A stretch of 64,000 nucleotides of DNA from positions 620,001 to 684,000 of the forward strand of contig JALMLS010000376.1 of assembly GCA_038496445.1 (NCBI GenBank), written 5' to 3'. Positions 34,187 to 45,481 of this stretch are shown here, one piece after another; position 1 is the first letter of the stretch; each line of letters starts with the position of its first letter. Below the pieces are notes generated by a model. That model was not told the origin of the DNA and ran no database searches. It saw nothing but the letters and a program-made list of their open reading frames with translations. A program made the position numbers and the translations under genes. The stretch is from Trichosphaerium sp. ATCC 40318 (Eukaryota; Discosea; Flabellinia; Trichosidae).

Positions 34187-35070
34187 ATGCACACCAGAGA
34201 AGCAAAGAAAAAAACTATTGATACAATGAAAAGAAGAAGAGGAGTATCAGATGCTAAAGCTCGTAGACCAACATCGCCAAGGTTTCAAGAGCTCCGCAGA
34301 AGTAAGTCCGTACCAAAAATCTCAGTTAAAGCAAAAAAACGATGTCCCTCTGCTTGTTTGGATAAACCACCGAAAGAAGATCCTCAAATGGTTGGTGGTA
34401 AAGGTGGTAACATGCAAGACGCCGGTACATACATGATGGCAATAGGTACGTAGCAAGGAATACATTATGACGCGTATTTTTACATTTTAAAACACGTCAC
34501 GTGATTTTTGCCAATTGTTCTGATTTTTTTTTCGTTAATTAGATTCTCCGTGCGGCGTAGTTTGCGAAGGTCCTAGCGTTGGCGTTATAAGTAGAAATAA
34601 TAATGGATCTTATTACTGTGCTTTTGTTAACGATACACGTCCTGGTCATAAGAGTCATGGTATTAAAGGAACAATAAAAGATACACTTCTTAGAGGATTA
34701 ACAAACCCAAAAGGTAATACACAATCTTTTTCTCGATAGCCGAGATTTCCTTTGTATTCCTTAATTATATAATAATATTAATTGGTTTTTTGTAGCGATA
34801 AAGGGTCGTACTTTCTTTGTAATGACGTTGAGTGTTAAGAGCAATCATTTATTCAAAAGTGTTTTATCAGTTCTCAAATCGAATGGTGCTATTATTGAGG
34901 ATATGTCAGCTTCTTTTGCTAAATCTAAAGGTTTTTGGGTGTCATCTTCAACAAAAAAGGCTTATCCATTCACTCTCAGCCCTGATTCTGAGAATTTTTC
35001 ATGGATAAGCGGATCAGATGATGCAAAATTCCTGAATGGAGATGGTCTTTTTGATGTCCCTAAAAGATGA
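34187..35070 (+). CDS. Unrecognised protein with basic N-terminus
   Basis: Three exons join in phase 1 (about 34187-34445, 34543-34714, 34796-35070). The product, about 235 residues, starts with a strongly basic segment (KRRRGVSDAKARRPTSPRFQ), followed by KRCPSACLDKPPKEDPQMVG. The folded part reads DSPCGVVCEGPSVGVISRNN, YYCAFVNDTRPGHKSHGIKG, then FVMTLSVKSNHLFKSVLSVL and SFAKSKGFWVSSSTKKAYPF. No family was recognised. The basic front suggests nucleic-acid or membrane-phosphate contact, which is only a guess. Confidence 0.6.
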
Positions 35071-35383
35071 CGAACAGGCTCTCCAAATTACTATTGAGAA
35101 AACGCCCTTGTACTTTTATAAATAAAAAACTAGTTATCCTTGTCTATGCGTTCCCAAGTTTCTGTCAATATTTAGGAATAAACCCGGATTATAGACACAA
35201 AGATTATGTTGGCTAATGACCAAGTTTAGTAGCAAAGTGACTTAATCGAAGGCTGTTAAGTTGTTGTAATACTTTACAGTTGCTTTTTACAACGTCTATT
35301 CGTGCCTCGTGCATACAATATAATAGAGCCACCTTGCATTTCGCAGTATTCTCAATAATTGTTTTAAACGAACAGCCTTTAAA
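35071..35383. other. Intergenic, no gene seen
   Basis: About 310 bp between the unknown gene ending at 35070 and the F-box/MORN gene. No frame or motif could be supported. Confidence 0.45.
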
Positions 35384-36095
35384 ATGTACGTAACGTTTCG
35401 TAAACGCTGATGATGGTTATTTAACGGCGTCACAGGACAAATTTGCTTGATAAGTTACCAACTGAACTTCATGAACAAATTTTTTCAAAAGACGAAGAGA
35501 TAAGTTACAAATGGCCTACGTTGTGCTATGGTACTGCAATAAACTCCAAATATAAAGAAATAAAAGGAGTCTTGAAACGGCACAAAGGGATGTTCAAGGT
35601 CGGATTTTGTAGAGATAAATGTTCTTATAAAAACGGTAAACTGGACGGATTGTACATCAAATACTACAGTGATGGTACCTCCATATCAAGTGTTATTATA
35701 AGGACGGCAAGAAGCATGGCGATTACGAAGAGAGAGATCCAGACGGTAACCTATACGTCAAAGCTCAATACAAGAACGGACTTCGAGATGGGAATTATAA
35801 GAGATTTCATAATAAGTCTGTCACTCACCATAACTGGGCAGGTACTTTATCAAGAGGTGTACCAAACGGTACCGTTAGTGTAAGCTATTCTTACAAGAAT
35901 GGAATGATGCACGGTGAATTTTTGTGGCAACTAGAAACTGGAGGAAAGATAACTTGTGAATACAAGAATGGATATTTACAAGGAGAGCCGAAAGTAGATG
36001 TACCAACTCCTCCGGAAAATTTAAGTTACCAGTACATACATATTCCAAGATATCCTCATAGATACACCGAACATAGATACTACCCAAATGACTGA
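35384..36095 (+). pseudogene. F-box-like/MORN-type repeat gene with an apparent frameshift
   Basis: The start codon seems split by an intron: AT at 35384-35385, intron GTACGT...CACAG, then G at 35436, giving MTNLLDKLPTELHEQIF, an F-box-like start. Repeats of the type YKNGKLDGLYIKYYSDG follow, then YYKDGKKHGDYEERDPDGN, YKNGLRDGNYKRF, YKNGMMHGEF and YKNGYLQGE, which are MORN-type repeats. The frame changes near 35691: the repeats before and after are in different frames, as if one A were missing in TCAAG. No intron of plausible size repairs it. This may be a broken gene or a base error in the assembly. The paralog at 36266-37010 is intact and convergent. Confidence 0.65.
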
Positions 36096-36265
36096 AAGAA
36101 AGTTCATAGGCGTATAGAGAAAGTCGGACTTTCTGAAAATAAAAAATAAATAAGATAAAAAGAAAAAAAAAAAAAGCTGTCAACTTTTTATTGTTGTACT
36201 ACAAACACACATGTCGCTGAATTATAACAATACATAATCAGCGCTCTTATTTACATTTTACCTCG

Positions 36266-37010
36266 TTATTTGATAACAAGGCCACGGATATACTCTCTAG
36301 AGAACAAAACAATCAGAGGACAAAATACAGCAATGTTTTGAAAAAAAATTATCGCAAAAAAGTTATACCGTTGCTCTACCATTGTTCCACTGGAACGCCA
36401 ACGTTTATAGCTACCCTCAGTGTAACCAGAGGATATCATACAGGCTTCGCGCATCTGTCCGTTAGAATACCTGCGAGAAAAATGAGATTCAACAGCAAAA
36501 TACTACAAAAACGCCTCTCACCATCTTAAAAACATTCCATTCACTACACCGGCTTGAAACGTACATTCCATACGTCTCTCACCGTTTCGCCACCAACGCT
36601 TGTATACGCCCTGTAATTTGCCGCATTTATAGAAACCACAGGTTAACAGACGGCCTAGGGTAACTATTAAATAAATTGAAGCAGTTTGGCGTGTAAGAGA
36701 CGCTTTTTTTTGAAAAAAACACGTAGCGAGACGTTAACAACAATTTAAAAGTGTCTGAGTTCCTTTACGTACCATTTGAGTCCCAATGGTATCTTGTACC
36801 CTCTGCCACTCCTGCTACAAAATCACCTTGCTGGGACAATCTACCATTTGCAAATCGCTTCCAGCGGCCAGTTTTGTTCAGCTTGTCATCAAATCGAAGT
36901 CTGGAGAAGGTCTTTGAGAGTAGAGGCAAATTAATATAGATCGTATGATCTAAAGCCATCAATTCGCGATGGAGTTCCTTTGGTAGGTGTAGTATGCTGC
37001 AAGAGTGCAT
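36266..37010 (-). CDS. F-box-like protein with MORN-type repeats
   Basis: Three exons. An F-box-like N-terminus (ILHLPKELHRELMALDHTIY, NLPLLSKTFSRLR) is followed by repeats of about 22 residues with the pattern W-x(3)-NG...G-x(6)-G: GRWKRFANGRLSQQGDFVAG, GRLLTCGFYKCGKLQGVYK, RWWRNGERRMECTFQAG, RWYSNGQMREACMISSGYTE. The end carries a hydrophobic stretch (FFAIIFFQNIAVFCPLIVLF). Splicing at GTACGT...CCTAG and GTGAGA...CGCAG keeps the repeat phase. The repeats resemble the MORN-type repeats common in some protists and giant-virus relatives; origin is not resolved. It is a paralog of the gene at 35384. Confidence 0.7.
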
Positions 37011-37896
37011 AAGCGAACAGGAAGTAATAATTTTATGTGATGAAAGCGCCGGTAATGATCTGACACTCTTGTTTGATAAGTTAAAAATAGTTAAGAGATT
37101 GTGAAAGCATTTTACGGTAAGCTTCCTACTTTTACGATACAGCGGCCTTGTTTTTTTTCTGAATAACGCCGTTCGTACCCGATTTCGGTTCTTTCAATTC
37201 CACTTTGTACTCTCTTGGCGTCACCACTCATTCGTACTTTGTTGGTTATATTTGTGGCTCGTGAATTCTAGTGCTTGATTAAGAAGAGATAACAGCGTTA
37301 AAAAGCGAAATTGTAAAGCGTAGGCGGTGTACAAAGAAGTAAGAGCGTAAACTTGCCGTTACAAGGAACACTGTCATACTACTCCGTAACCGAACATAAA
37401 CGCGCGTGTCTGACTGTGTAGACAGATGTTACGTGTAGTAAATAGTACGTACCACTTACTTATTGTTATTGTATTCGTTTTTACTGGTTAGCTCTTTTCG
37501 GAGCGTTGGTAGCGATAATAGACACCAGTACTAATTTTTTTGACTGACACGCTAAAAATGAAAGCGTCGATGACTGTTTTGGTGTAGCTATGCTCAGAGC
37601 GATAGATAGCTTTCAATCTTCATTGTGCGCTGATAGTGACGGCTAAACGACCAAATGTTTCATGACCTTTTAATTTTTAGGTAAGAAAGCGTCTAGAAAG
37701 ACGCAGGTGTGTTACGACGCTAAATTAGTACCTTTGGTGTGGTTTGTAATTCTCATGAAGCAACTCTTTGTCATATTCTTGGTACCAGGTTTAGAAAAAT
37801 ACGTGCTATGCATAGGGTATAGTATGTCGCTAAAATGAACTGAATTTGGCGCGAACGCGAAGTCAACTCTTATCTTTACATATTTGAAAGCCCAAC
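37011..37896. other. 886-bp divergent intergenic region
   Basis: The second-longest gene-free stretch, between the MORN gene (minus) and the ArfGAP gene (plus). No frame longer than about 60 codons with an ATG and homology was found. No tRNA-like or snRNA-like element was recognised. Confidence 0.5.
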
Positions 37897-39189
37897 ATGG
37901 ATCCAGTTAAGAAGCCTTTGTACGTTTTCTGGAAGGAGAGTAATACCACCTGCGCAGATTGTGGCGTTGGGTTTGGAGGTAAAATACACAAAGTTATTAA
38001 ATCTGAAGCCATTCACACCACACCAGAATCGAAACCATGGATATCTGTTAACCTAGGAGTATTTTTATGCATTAAATGCGCTGGTTGCCATAGGTATAAC
38101 AGAATTACAAACATGGGGACTAATAATGCAAAGAAACCTCGGTTCTCACATATCCAAGATGTTATCTTTGGACCTAGACGACTGGGATGAAGACCACGTC
38201 AAAGTACGTAGAGTAGTATTCCAATATGCTTAATTTGCGCTGAAATAGCAAGTGCTGGCGAAAGGAAACGTTGCCTCTAACCTCCAGTATCAAGTACCGG
38301 GAGATTTTGAGATAGACTACAATACGCCTCAGTATGTCGCTCTAGAACAACTAAACACATCCAAAAGTAATTAATTAACACTTTCAAAAAAGGGAAACTA
38401 GGAGTGCATATATTACAGCCAAATACACACCAGCTACATTCACAGCACCAACAGAAGGTGCGTTAAAATTATAAACACGTGGTACTACGCGTGTATTTAA
38501 TTATTTTTATTTTTTTCAACTTTTCTTTCCAGAAGAACTCGCCGCTCAGATAAAGTCCGAAATGACCCTAGAACGATCAGCATCGTAAGAATTTATCTTA
38601 CGCAAGTGAGTTGAGGCTTACTTAATTTTTTTAGCGGAGCTAGGAACGTTTCTGCAGGAATTCTTCGCGTCGTGCTGAAATGTGGAAATAATTTAAAGGC
38701 AGCTGATTTGAATGGTATGACTCAAGACCTCTAGAATTTTGGGTGGTGAAGTGAATTACATATAATTTTTATTAGGTAAGAGTGATCCTTATTGTGTGTT
38801 CACCTGTGGAAGCAATACTGTAAAGTCAAAGTGCATACAAAAAACACTTAACCCTGTTGTACGCTTTCTTTTACTTTGGAGGAAATGTTGATTGTTTCTT
38901 TTCTGATTGCCTATTAGTGGAATGAAACAATCATGATAAATGTTGCGAATTTATCCGAGGGAGTTAAATTACAAGTTATGGACCGCGATCTTATCGGTTA
39001 TGTACGTTAAAGAAGCGTCAAAAAGAGATTTGTACAATTTGTTTGACTTTTGTAAAGGATGACAATTTGGGTAAAGCAATTATTGACACAAGTACACTTG
39101 AGAGTGGTGTTATTGAAACTCGTGTTATAGAACTTGATACTAAAGGAGCTATTGCTATGGACCTAGAATACACTTCGCTATCTTTGTAG
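37897..39189 (+). CDS. ArfGAP-C2 domain protein (AGD12/13-like)
   Basis: The N-terminal ArfGAP zinc finger is TTCADCGVGFGESKPWISVN-LGVFLCIKCAGCHR, with the invariant arginine after the last cysteine, then NLGSHISKMLSLDLDDWDED. The C-terminal C2 domain reads GILRVVLKCGNNLKAADLNG-KSDPYCVF, KTLNPVWNE and LQVMDRDLIGYDDNLGKAII, with the Asp residues that bind calcium in C2 domains. The order is that of plant AGD11-13 (ZAC) proteins, which hydrolyse Arf-GTP at membranes and bind phospholipids. The intron between CADC and CIKC must be removed to restore the usual spacing. Eight or so exons; stop TAG at 39187-39189. Confidence 0.9.
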
Positions 39190-39343
39190 AAAAAAACCTG
39201 TGGTACCTTTCAAAAGAAAAGTAAATTACAAACAATAAATTTTATTTTTCTTATTTTTTTTCCATTTTATTTTCAAACTGATAACTCTGGTTTTTGTTAC
39301 AAGTCTCGCTCTACAAACTCTCCCTATTATACTTTTTAGGCAC

Positions 39344-40872
39344 TTATGTAGTTTTAAAAAACAGATTTCTGAGATAAGGTACGTATAGTTGCATAGTCTC
39401 ACTACGTAGTGAGGCTTCTTGTTCAAGAAGCTGGAAAATATCGAATATTGCTTTTCTTTGTTCAGGATTGCTCATCGTTATGCCCTACAAATACAAACAA
39501 ATAATTACTAATCACAGCCAAGGCATATTTTGTGACATACTCTAAGAAAGCTTTGAACAATTTGTACAGCATACTGTTTGAGTTTAGTGTCAACATTTAA
39601 CTTAAATATAATCAGTTAAGTGAGGCTAGAATAACTTGCTTTGACGTACTCTCAAAAAATTATACATAAGTCCTAAGATTCCCTTATCTATAATAGCGCT
39701 TAAACCACGTTCTTCATACGATAAGTTATGAAAGAAAGAGAGGAATAGATCAAATAAGTTGGCTTCAACTGACTGTTGCAACAATTCGCCAAATGCAAAC
39801 AACGTTTGCTCTACAACGGTTTGTCGCCTGTTATCAATGTTTTGTGTCCAAGACACCAAGTTGTTCGAATTCAATAACATACTGCGACCTTTTGGTACTG
39901 TTAGGACAACGTTAAACTAGGGTATGCACCTGCAGGAGTAGCCGCTAGGTTGCCTAGGCAACCAACGATACTGTTCAATACATCATAGTTTCCGCTTTGT
40001 AGGTAGCTCTACAATAGTATGAGAACGTTCTCGAACGTCTAAAACCGTACGTCTAGTAAGTTTCTGAGTACTGGGACAAGCTTATGTGCTATACGTAGTG
40101 TTGGCTATGTGTAAGTGAGAGAGGAGTTCGTTTGAATGTAAGCGACGTACTGGGATTTGAGATTCTTGGGATGATAGCTGCCAAAGTGCTTTCAAAAGAG
40201 TAGATGTGTTATCAACGTTAGTAATAGAGGCAGTATTGGTTCCTTGGATTTGTTTATATTTTTCTAGCTCTACGCGTAGGCGAATATTGTCCTAATACTA
40301 TTGTAACGAACTGCGGAAGGAAACCAGGCGCGTATTTTACCTTTTGTAAACTGCGTAGTTGATCAACTTGTTGTCGAAGATTCTGTGCATCCGCTTCGCT
40401 TTCTTGTGCGCGTCTCCTAGTATCTTCTAGCTCTGCGGTTGCACATTCTAGAACCTTCTCCAAATGAATTCTTGTATCTCTGCCTGAATCTCTTAAGCTC
40501 AAGATAGTTATGATCTAGCGTACTCGTATCATTGCGAGTGCGCATTATTTGTAACTCATCTTGAAACCTGTGGTGCAAATCAATGAACTTATCTCGTGTT
40601 GTTTTGTACGATGCTATAATATCTGAAACTAGACCATTCGTTTGAACAAAGTCTTGTCGAATATGTTGTACGCGCTCAAGAAAATTGTTCTCCTTCAAAA
40701 GTTTAATGAGATGCAAAGAGCTGCATGGTCTACCTTTGCATCCATTAGTTTTGGAGTTTTCTCTAACCATCCGATGAGCTGCGTTGCTTCAGCTACTTGC
40801 CTATGTTCTAGTTATTGGTAGTTCACAATACCATTTGTACACAGACAACGCCTTTATTGTGTTGCTAGTCAT
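39344..40872 (-). CDS. Coiled-coil plus armadillo-like protein, HSF2BP/MEILB2-like
   Basis: The start MTSNTIKALSVYKWQVAEAT comes from a split codon at the first intron. The N-terminal half is a coiled coil (ENNFLERVQHIRQDFVQTNG, LECATAELEDTRRRAQESEA). After KALWQLSSQESQ the C-terminal half looks like helical repeats: NYDVLNSIVGCLGNLAATPA, then LFDLFLSFFHNLSYEERGLS and IIDKGILGLMYNFLR. This order, and the NLS...E-GLxxI pattern, resemble HSF2BP (MEILB2), the meiotic BRCA2-binding protein. The match is judged by eye and is weak. A centrosomal or generic ARM protein is the alternative. Its end lies 154 bp from the convergent ArfGAP gene. Confidence 0.6.
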
Positions 40873-41152
40873 TGCGTAGAGTGTTTGATTACTTAACTAA
40901 TAAATTGCTTAAGCAGCCAAACGCAGATCAAAGTGTATCTGTTTTACAAGTTTTTATTCTTCAGGAAATATTTGATCAATCCTGTATTGCAACGATCCTA
41001 CATTTCTTGGGAGTGCGGATATTGCTAGTACATATTTACGACCCCTTACACTATTAAGCATCTGTAATTTTTGATTGTGAGTTTTTTTATTGAATGCTAT
41101 CGCTTCGCACTCCAGAAGTTGCTATTCATAAGTAAGTGGTGATATAAACATT

Positions 41153-43505
41153 TCAACGTACTGTATCAGCTCTGAGAGTACTTATAGCCTTGAACTCCGT
41201 CCCAGGAACATATATGACCCATACTAACTTTAAACGTACAGTGACATTCCTACAACAATAATAAAATGCCAGGGCAGTAATGTTGATTTCAACGTACTCT
41301 TTAGTGAATGGTATAGTATTACAGACTTCGCAAAATCCTTGTTTTGCCGTTTTTTGTACAATTTTTGACATACACGAGGAATCAAAACTTGGTCAAGGAT
41401 TACAGTATGTATAAGAAAAAAATGAGAAAGTCTAGGATACGAAACAATGCCAAATCTGGTGTGTATTGTATGAACTTTATAGTGCCTATAGTTGTTAATA
41501 CTTATGGTACGATATTTATCTCTTGGTATGTACCAATGATTACAAACGAAGCATGACGTCGTTTGACATGATCAGAAAAACTCATTGCTTTTGGATGAAG
41601 TGTCAACGATGATGCCAATCCTGGTACCAAACTCGCTTTGATGGCGTGATTAATACATCGCAGAACGTTTTAAAACATACCATTAATAAGTTTCGAGGGC
41701 TCGTTACTTGATATTCGCCCCTTCCAGAGTGTGTTCTTGCTGTTTGGCTTTTTGAATCGTTAGTACAAGATACGTTTCTTGTCCTTAATGTATTTCGTAC
41801 TATTACTTCACTGCTTGTAACGAAAATACCAGCTAAGAACACCCAATGATAAAGTTCAACGTTATTACGTCTTAAAAGAGATGCATTTTGTCCATAGAAA
41901 GTAACACAAATCTTGTGATCACTTTGCAAATCCTAAGAATAAAATAAGATTTTGCGGATAAAAAAAGTGCGTACATTGAGTTCTATAACAGCCTTTGGAG
42001 TTCTCTAAGCTGCAAGTAAGAATGCATTGTTCTAACCACTGGGTGCTTACGGTTTCAGGATGATATATTTTTGTTACCATCGCAAGTATAGTCACTTGTT
42101 TCATGTTTACTTTAAGATCACATATGTACGTCCTTTCCGTAACAAATGACATATCGTACATACCCTAGTAGCATCAGTAGGTTCAACAATATTACAAACT
42201 TACGTCAGCATCGAGGACTACAGATACTGAAGATACAGTCTGACTTGAAAGAGTTGCTTGTTGGACCTTTTCTGTGTTAGCTATTTGAAATATGTTTTGT
42301 TTGTGATGACTCGCACTTCTTGTGGCGCAACAAACAAGAATGTTTCAGTTCCATAATTTATTGTATCACGATTTTGGAAGTATGGATTCTTAAATATAAG
42401 AGTATCTCCCTAATTCGCATGTAAGCACATTAGAACCAATAAAAAAAAGCTTGTACTTTTTCAAACAAGTTCTGTAGAGTTTGTTCTTCTCCGTTCAGTT
42501 GGAATGTTAAAGTCTGTCCGGATGCCAATGGAAGACTTAAGTTTACTAGTGTAACATGAACACTCTGTTTAACGATACTTGTGACCTACATCAAGCCTAT
42601 CAGTAACTATTTACGAATTAACTTCTACTCACATTTACTTTTAGCCATTCAGGTGCTGAAATACTTTGCTGAATATCAGGTAGATGACCAGGAGTTTTTA
42701 GTATGAATTTCTGATCCTCTGATAATGAGTTAGATAAATGACACATAATGTAATGAGTATGAGAATCGTTACCTTCATCGTTTGTATTTAGTACAAAAAC
42801 TGCATACTTGGTTGGAAGTATGCGTACTGTGTTGGCTATTGGTGATTGGAATAATTTACAATTTATTAGACGCATTTGTCTTCCCTACAGATGACATTGT
42901 TGGATGAATGGTGTAGGTTATCACTAGCACTTACCTCTTGAAGTATAGCTGTCTTGGTATGTGTTATGAATTCAAGGTATCTAGAATGTGGCAGCCAGTC
43001 AATTGTATTTTTACTTCTGCCATCTTCAAAACTGATAATATCTTGGTTGTTAAAAGAAACACGTGTGCGGGGTATGAATAGAAATGAAAATGCTGACATT
43101 TTGAAAGGATACACGTTGCTATTGTGCCTTCTTTTATGTATGCTTTTGTTACTTCTAACTCTAGAACCATCTCTGGATCAACAAGGCGTTCATTAAGGAT
43201 CTTATCAATGACCTTTCCTGAGAAGTATTTAAAACATCAACTAATACAAGGAGAGTGTTGCAATACGTTTAGTCTTTCCGAAAAGCCAAGCTTCGTGTTC
43301 TTCGTGCCACTAGCAATGTCAGTATTGGCTTCATTTGACATTTGCTTTTTAAAGTACCTTGTTTTGTAGTTCTGTTAGCACAATCGCCTGTGTTACGCCA
43401 CTAGGGTATTTTGACAGTATTTCAATCAAGTTTATTAAACACCACTTCCTACAACCGTTTTAATTTGTACAATGTCGTTTCCACGCGTGTATCAATGCGT
43501 ACCAT
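41153..43505 (-). CDS. Unidentified multi-exon gene, beta-rich product
   Basis: Many short exons can be seen on the minus strand. They include RTRVSFNNQDIISFEDGRSK then TIDWLPHSRYLEFITHTKTA; RILPTKYAVFVLNTNDEGND and HYIMCHLSNSLSEDQKFILK; VKQSVHVTLVNLSLPLASGQ; GDTLIFKNPYFQNRDTINYG and ETFLFVAPQEVRV; MKQVTILAMVTKIYHPETVS; and a final VWVIYVPGTEFKAISTLRAD. The likely start is MVRIDTRVETTLYKLK at 43505, but the first two joins are unresolved. The alternating hydrophobic strands suggest stacked beta domains. I do not recognise the family. It diverges from PDCD2 across about 170 bp. Confidence 0.5.
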
Positions 43506-43674
43506 GGTACCCTGTCTCCTTTGCTGTTATCATTGCGAACTGCTTTTAAACGACGCAATTCGTCCCTTGCCCACCCAACCATGAACAATATATCCATGTT
43601 GAGGAGTGAGAAGGCGCCAAATTCAAAGAAGACCGTTTATGACTTAACAACGTTAAAATCACTATTCACGCACG

Positions 43675-44909
43675 ATGGCTGTACTCTTAGCATACGCGGG
43701 CACTAAGCCCAGAGCATTAATGACCAATTACGACGATTTCATTGGAGGAGAACCAGTACGCTTTGAACTCTGTTAATTGTATTAATTATTGTAGCAATGG
43801 CTTTTTGACGCTCCAGAAGCAAATAAAACCACTTGTTCGTCGTGTGGAGGCTCTTTGGTACGTTTTCTTCGTTTTGTCACATTTTCTTATGTAATTTGTT
43901 GAGGCTTTTGTGCTGCAATTAAACGCCAAATTACCCGCAAATAACTCTGGTAGACGTACATTGTATCTTTTTGCGTGCAATAATGAAAAATGCGCAAAAA
44001 ACAGGTATTACGCGTTTCTACGCGAACCTCGCGTATTGAAAGCCGTATTTACATCGTAAATGTTTATTTATTTTCTGACGCTTTCATAGCAATTGGACGT
44101 GTATTCGCGCGCAAGCACCCTCCAAGAAACCTACTCAACCGGTTAAGAAACAAATACAAAAGCCAAAGCCAAAACCAAAACCAAAACCAGCTCCAAAGCC
44201 TTTTTCAGCGTTTGGAACACCGGATCTCTTTGCAGCACCAAGTGCAGATACATGGGGTGTAGCGACTACAACAGATTGGGGATCAAATGATGTAGATGAC
44301 ATTGACATTTCTAAATTACTGCTTGAGCGAGATAACGCAATTACAAAGTCTAAGAAAGACGAAGAAGAAAAAAAACAAGAAAAAATTGAAAAAACAATAC
44401 AAAAAAATCAAAAAAACGAATCACAAGATCTTCAAGACACATCATTACTTCAAAAAGATGTAGAGAATATAAACAATGGAGGTATTTTTGAACCACTTTA
44501 TCTAGAGTTTGATGATGAACCGGCGAAAGTAGTAGTTAAGAAAGAAGAAGAAGAGAAAAAACAAACATACAAAGGTAAAATAACAACAGACAAGAAATGG
44601 CAAGAGGATTATGAAGAAACACCTAATAGTATTTTTCTGAAGTTTTCAGAGAGGATAGCACGTTCTCCTAGTCAACTAATAAGATATAAATTGAATGGTA
44701 CTCCATTAAGTGCTTCAACAAAAGCACCACTTAAACATGGCAAGTGTGATGTTTGTGGTAAAGAAAGATACTTTGAATTTCAGGTGTTATCTACTATACA
44801 TCATGCATTGAAACCATTTGGTAATTTTGATATGAGCACTGTAATTATATATACTTGTACAAGTGATTGTGCGACAAAGAATTCTGTAGAGTACTGTTTA
44901 GTGCAGTAA
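43675..44909 (+). CDS. PDCD2: PDCD2/PDCD2-like protein
   Basis: The start MAVLLAYAGTKPRALMTNYD is followed by the zinc-binding TTCSSCGGSLAFVLQLNAKL, RTLYLFACNNEKCAKNSNWT-CIRAQ. A repetitive Lys/Pro/Gln linker (KQIQKPKPKPKPKPAPKPF) and an acidic/Lys-Glu-rich middle come next. The PDCD2_C domain is at the end (SPSQLIRYKLNGTPL, KCDVCGKERYFEFQVLSTIH). PDCD2 proteins are dedicated chaperones/escorts of ribosomal protein uS5 in 40S biogenesis. The linker is longer and more repetitive than usual. Four exons. The ATG at 43675 is chosen because it begins the conserved LLAYAG strand. Confidence 0.9.
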
Positions 44910-45481
44910 TAAAAGGAAAAAAAAAGTAGTTAAAATTAAGTCTTGATAAACACCTGACGCACTGCAACATGTTTCTAACATCAGAATAGACAAGATTACA
45001 AACAACTGCTTAACACCCGCCTGCAAAGTTGCTTCTGTTCTGATCATTTTATTATTTTTATGATAGTAAGTGTTTCTTACTTTTTTCTGTAATACCTTTA
45101 CAGATGCTTTGTAAGAAATTGTACGGCGTATAATAGTCACCATGTAACGTGTTGAGTTTACACTTTCGTTGTTTGTTGTTGAGAGGTGCTTGTCGCAAAG
45201 ATTTTCTTGTTTAACACTGAATTTATGCTCAATGCCAGATGTGTAAATCACGTGATACAGTTTGACATTTTACTGAAATGGAACCGACCTTTGTTAAGAA
45301 TTACTATCATGTACCAACTCAGGAAACTATCGATAGTCACTAATGTTATTGATTTTCCGCAGAATCACGTGCCATATAGTCTGTGGCAACTTCAACACAG
45401 GTTTACGAGTTGTTCCCTTTTGCGCTACTTTTTCTCGCGTTGTGAGATAAAAAATTCTATTGAACATTCGTTTCTGGTGCC
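44910..45481. other. Intergenic, no gene seen
   Basis: 572 bp between PDCD2 and the M28 peptidase. Overlapping frames on both strands (44898-45485) lack homology and splice logic. Two CACGTG sites lie at about 45249 and 45367, within 250 bp upstream of the peptidase start, a fit position for promoter elements. Confidence 0.5.

Noticed and set aside
41153-43505. HAP2/GCS1 gamete fusogen or a TRAPP subunit.
   Set aside because: The cysteine pattern of HAP2 is missing and no TRAPP motif could be aligned; left unassigned.
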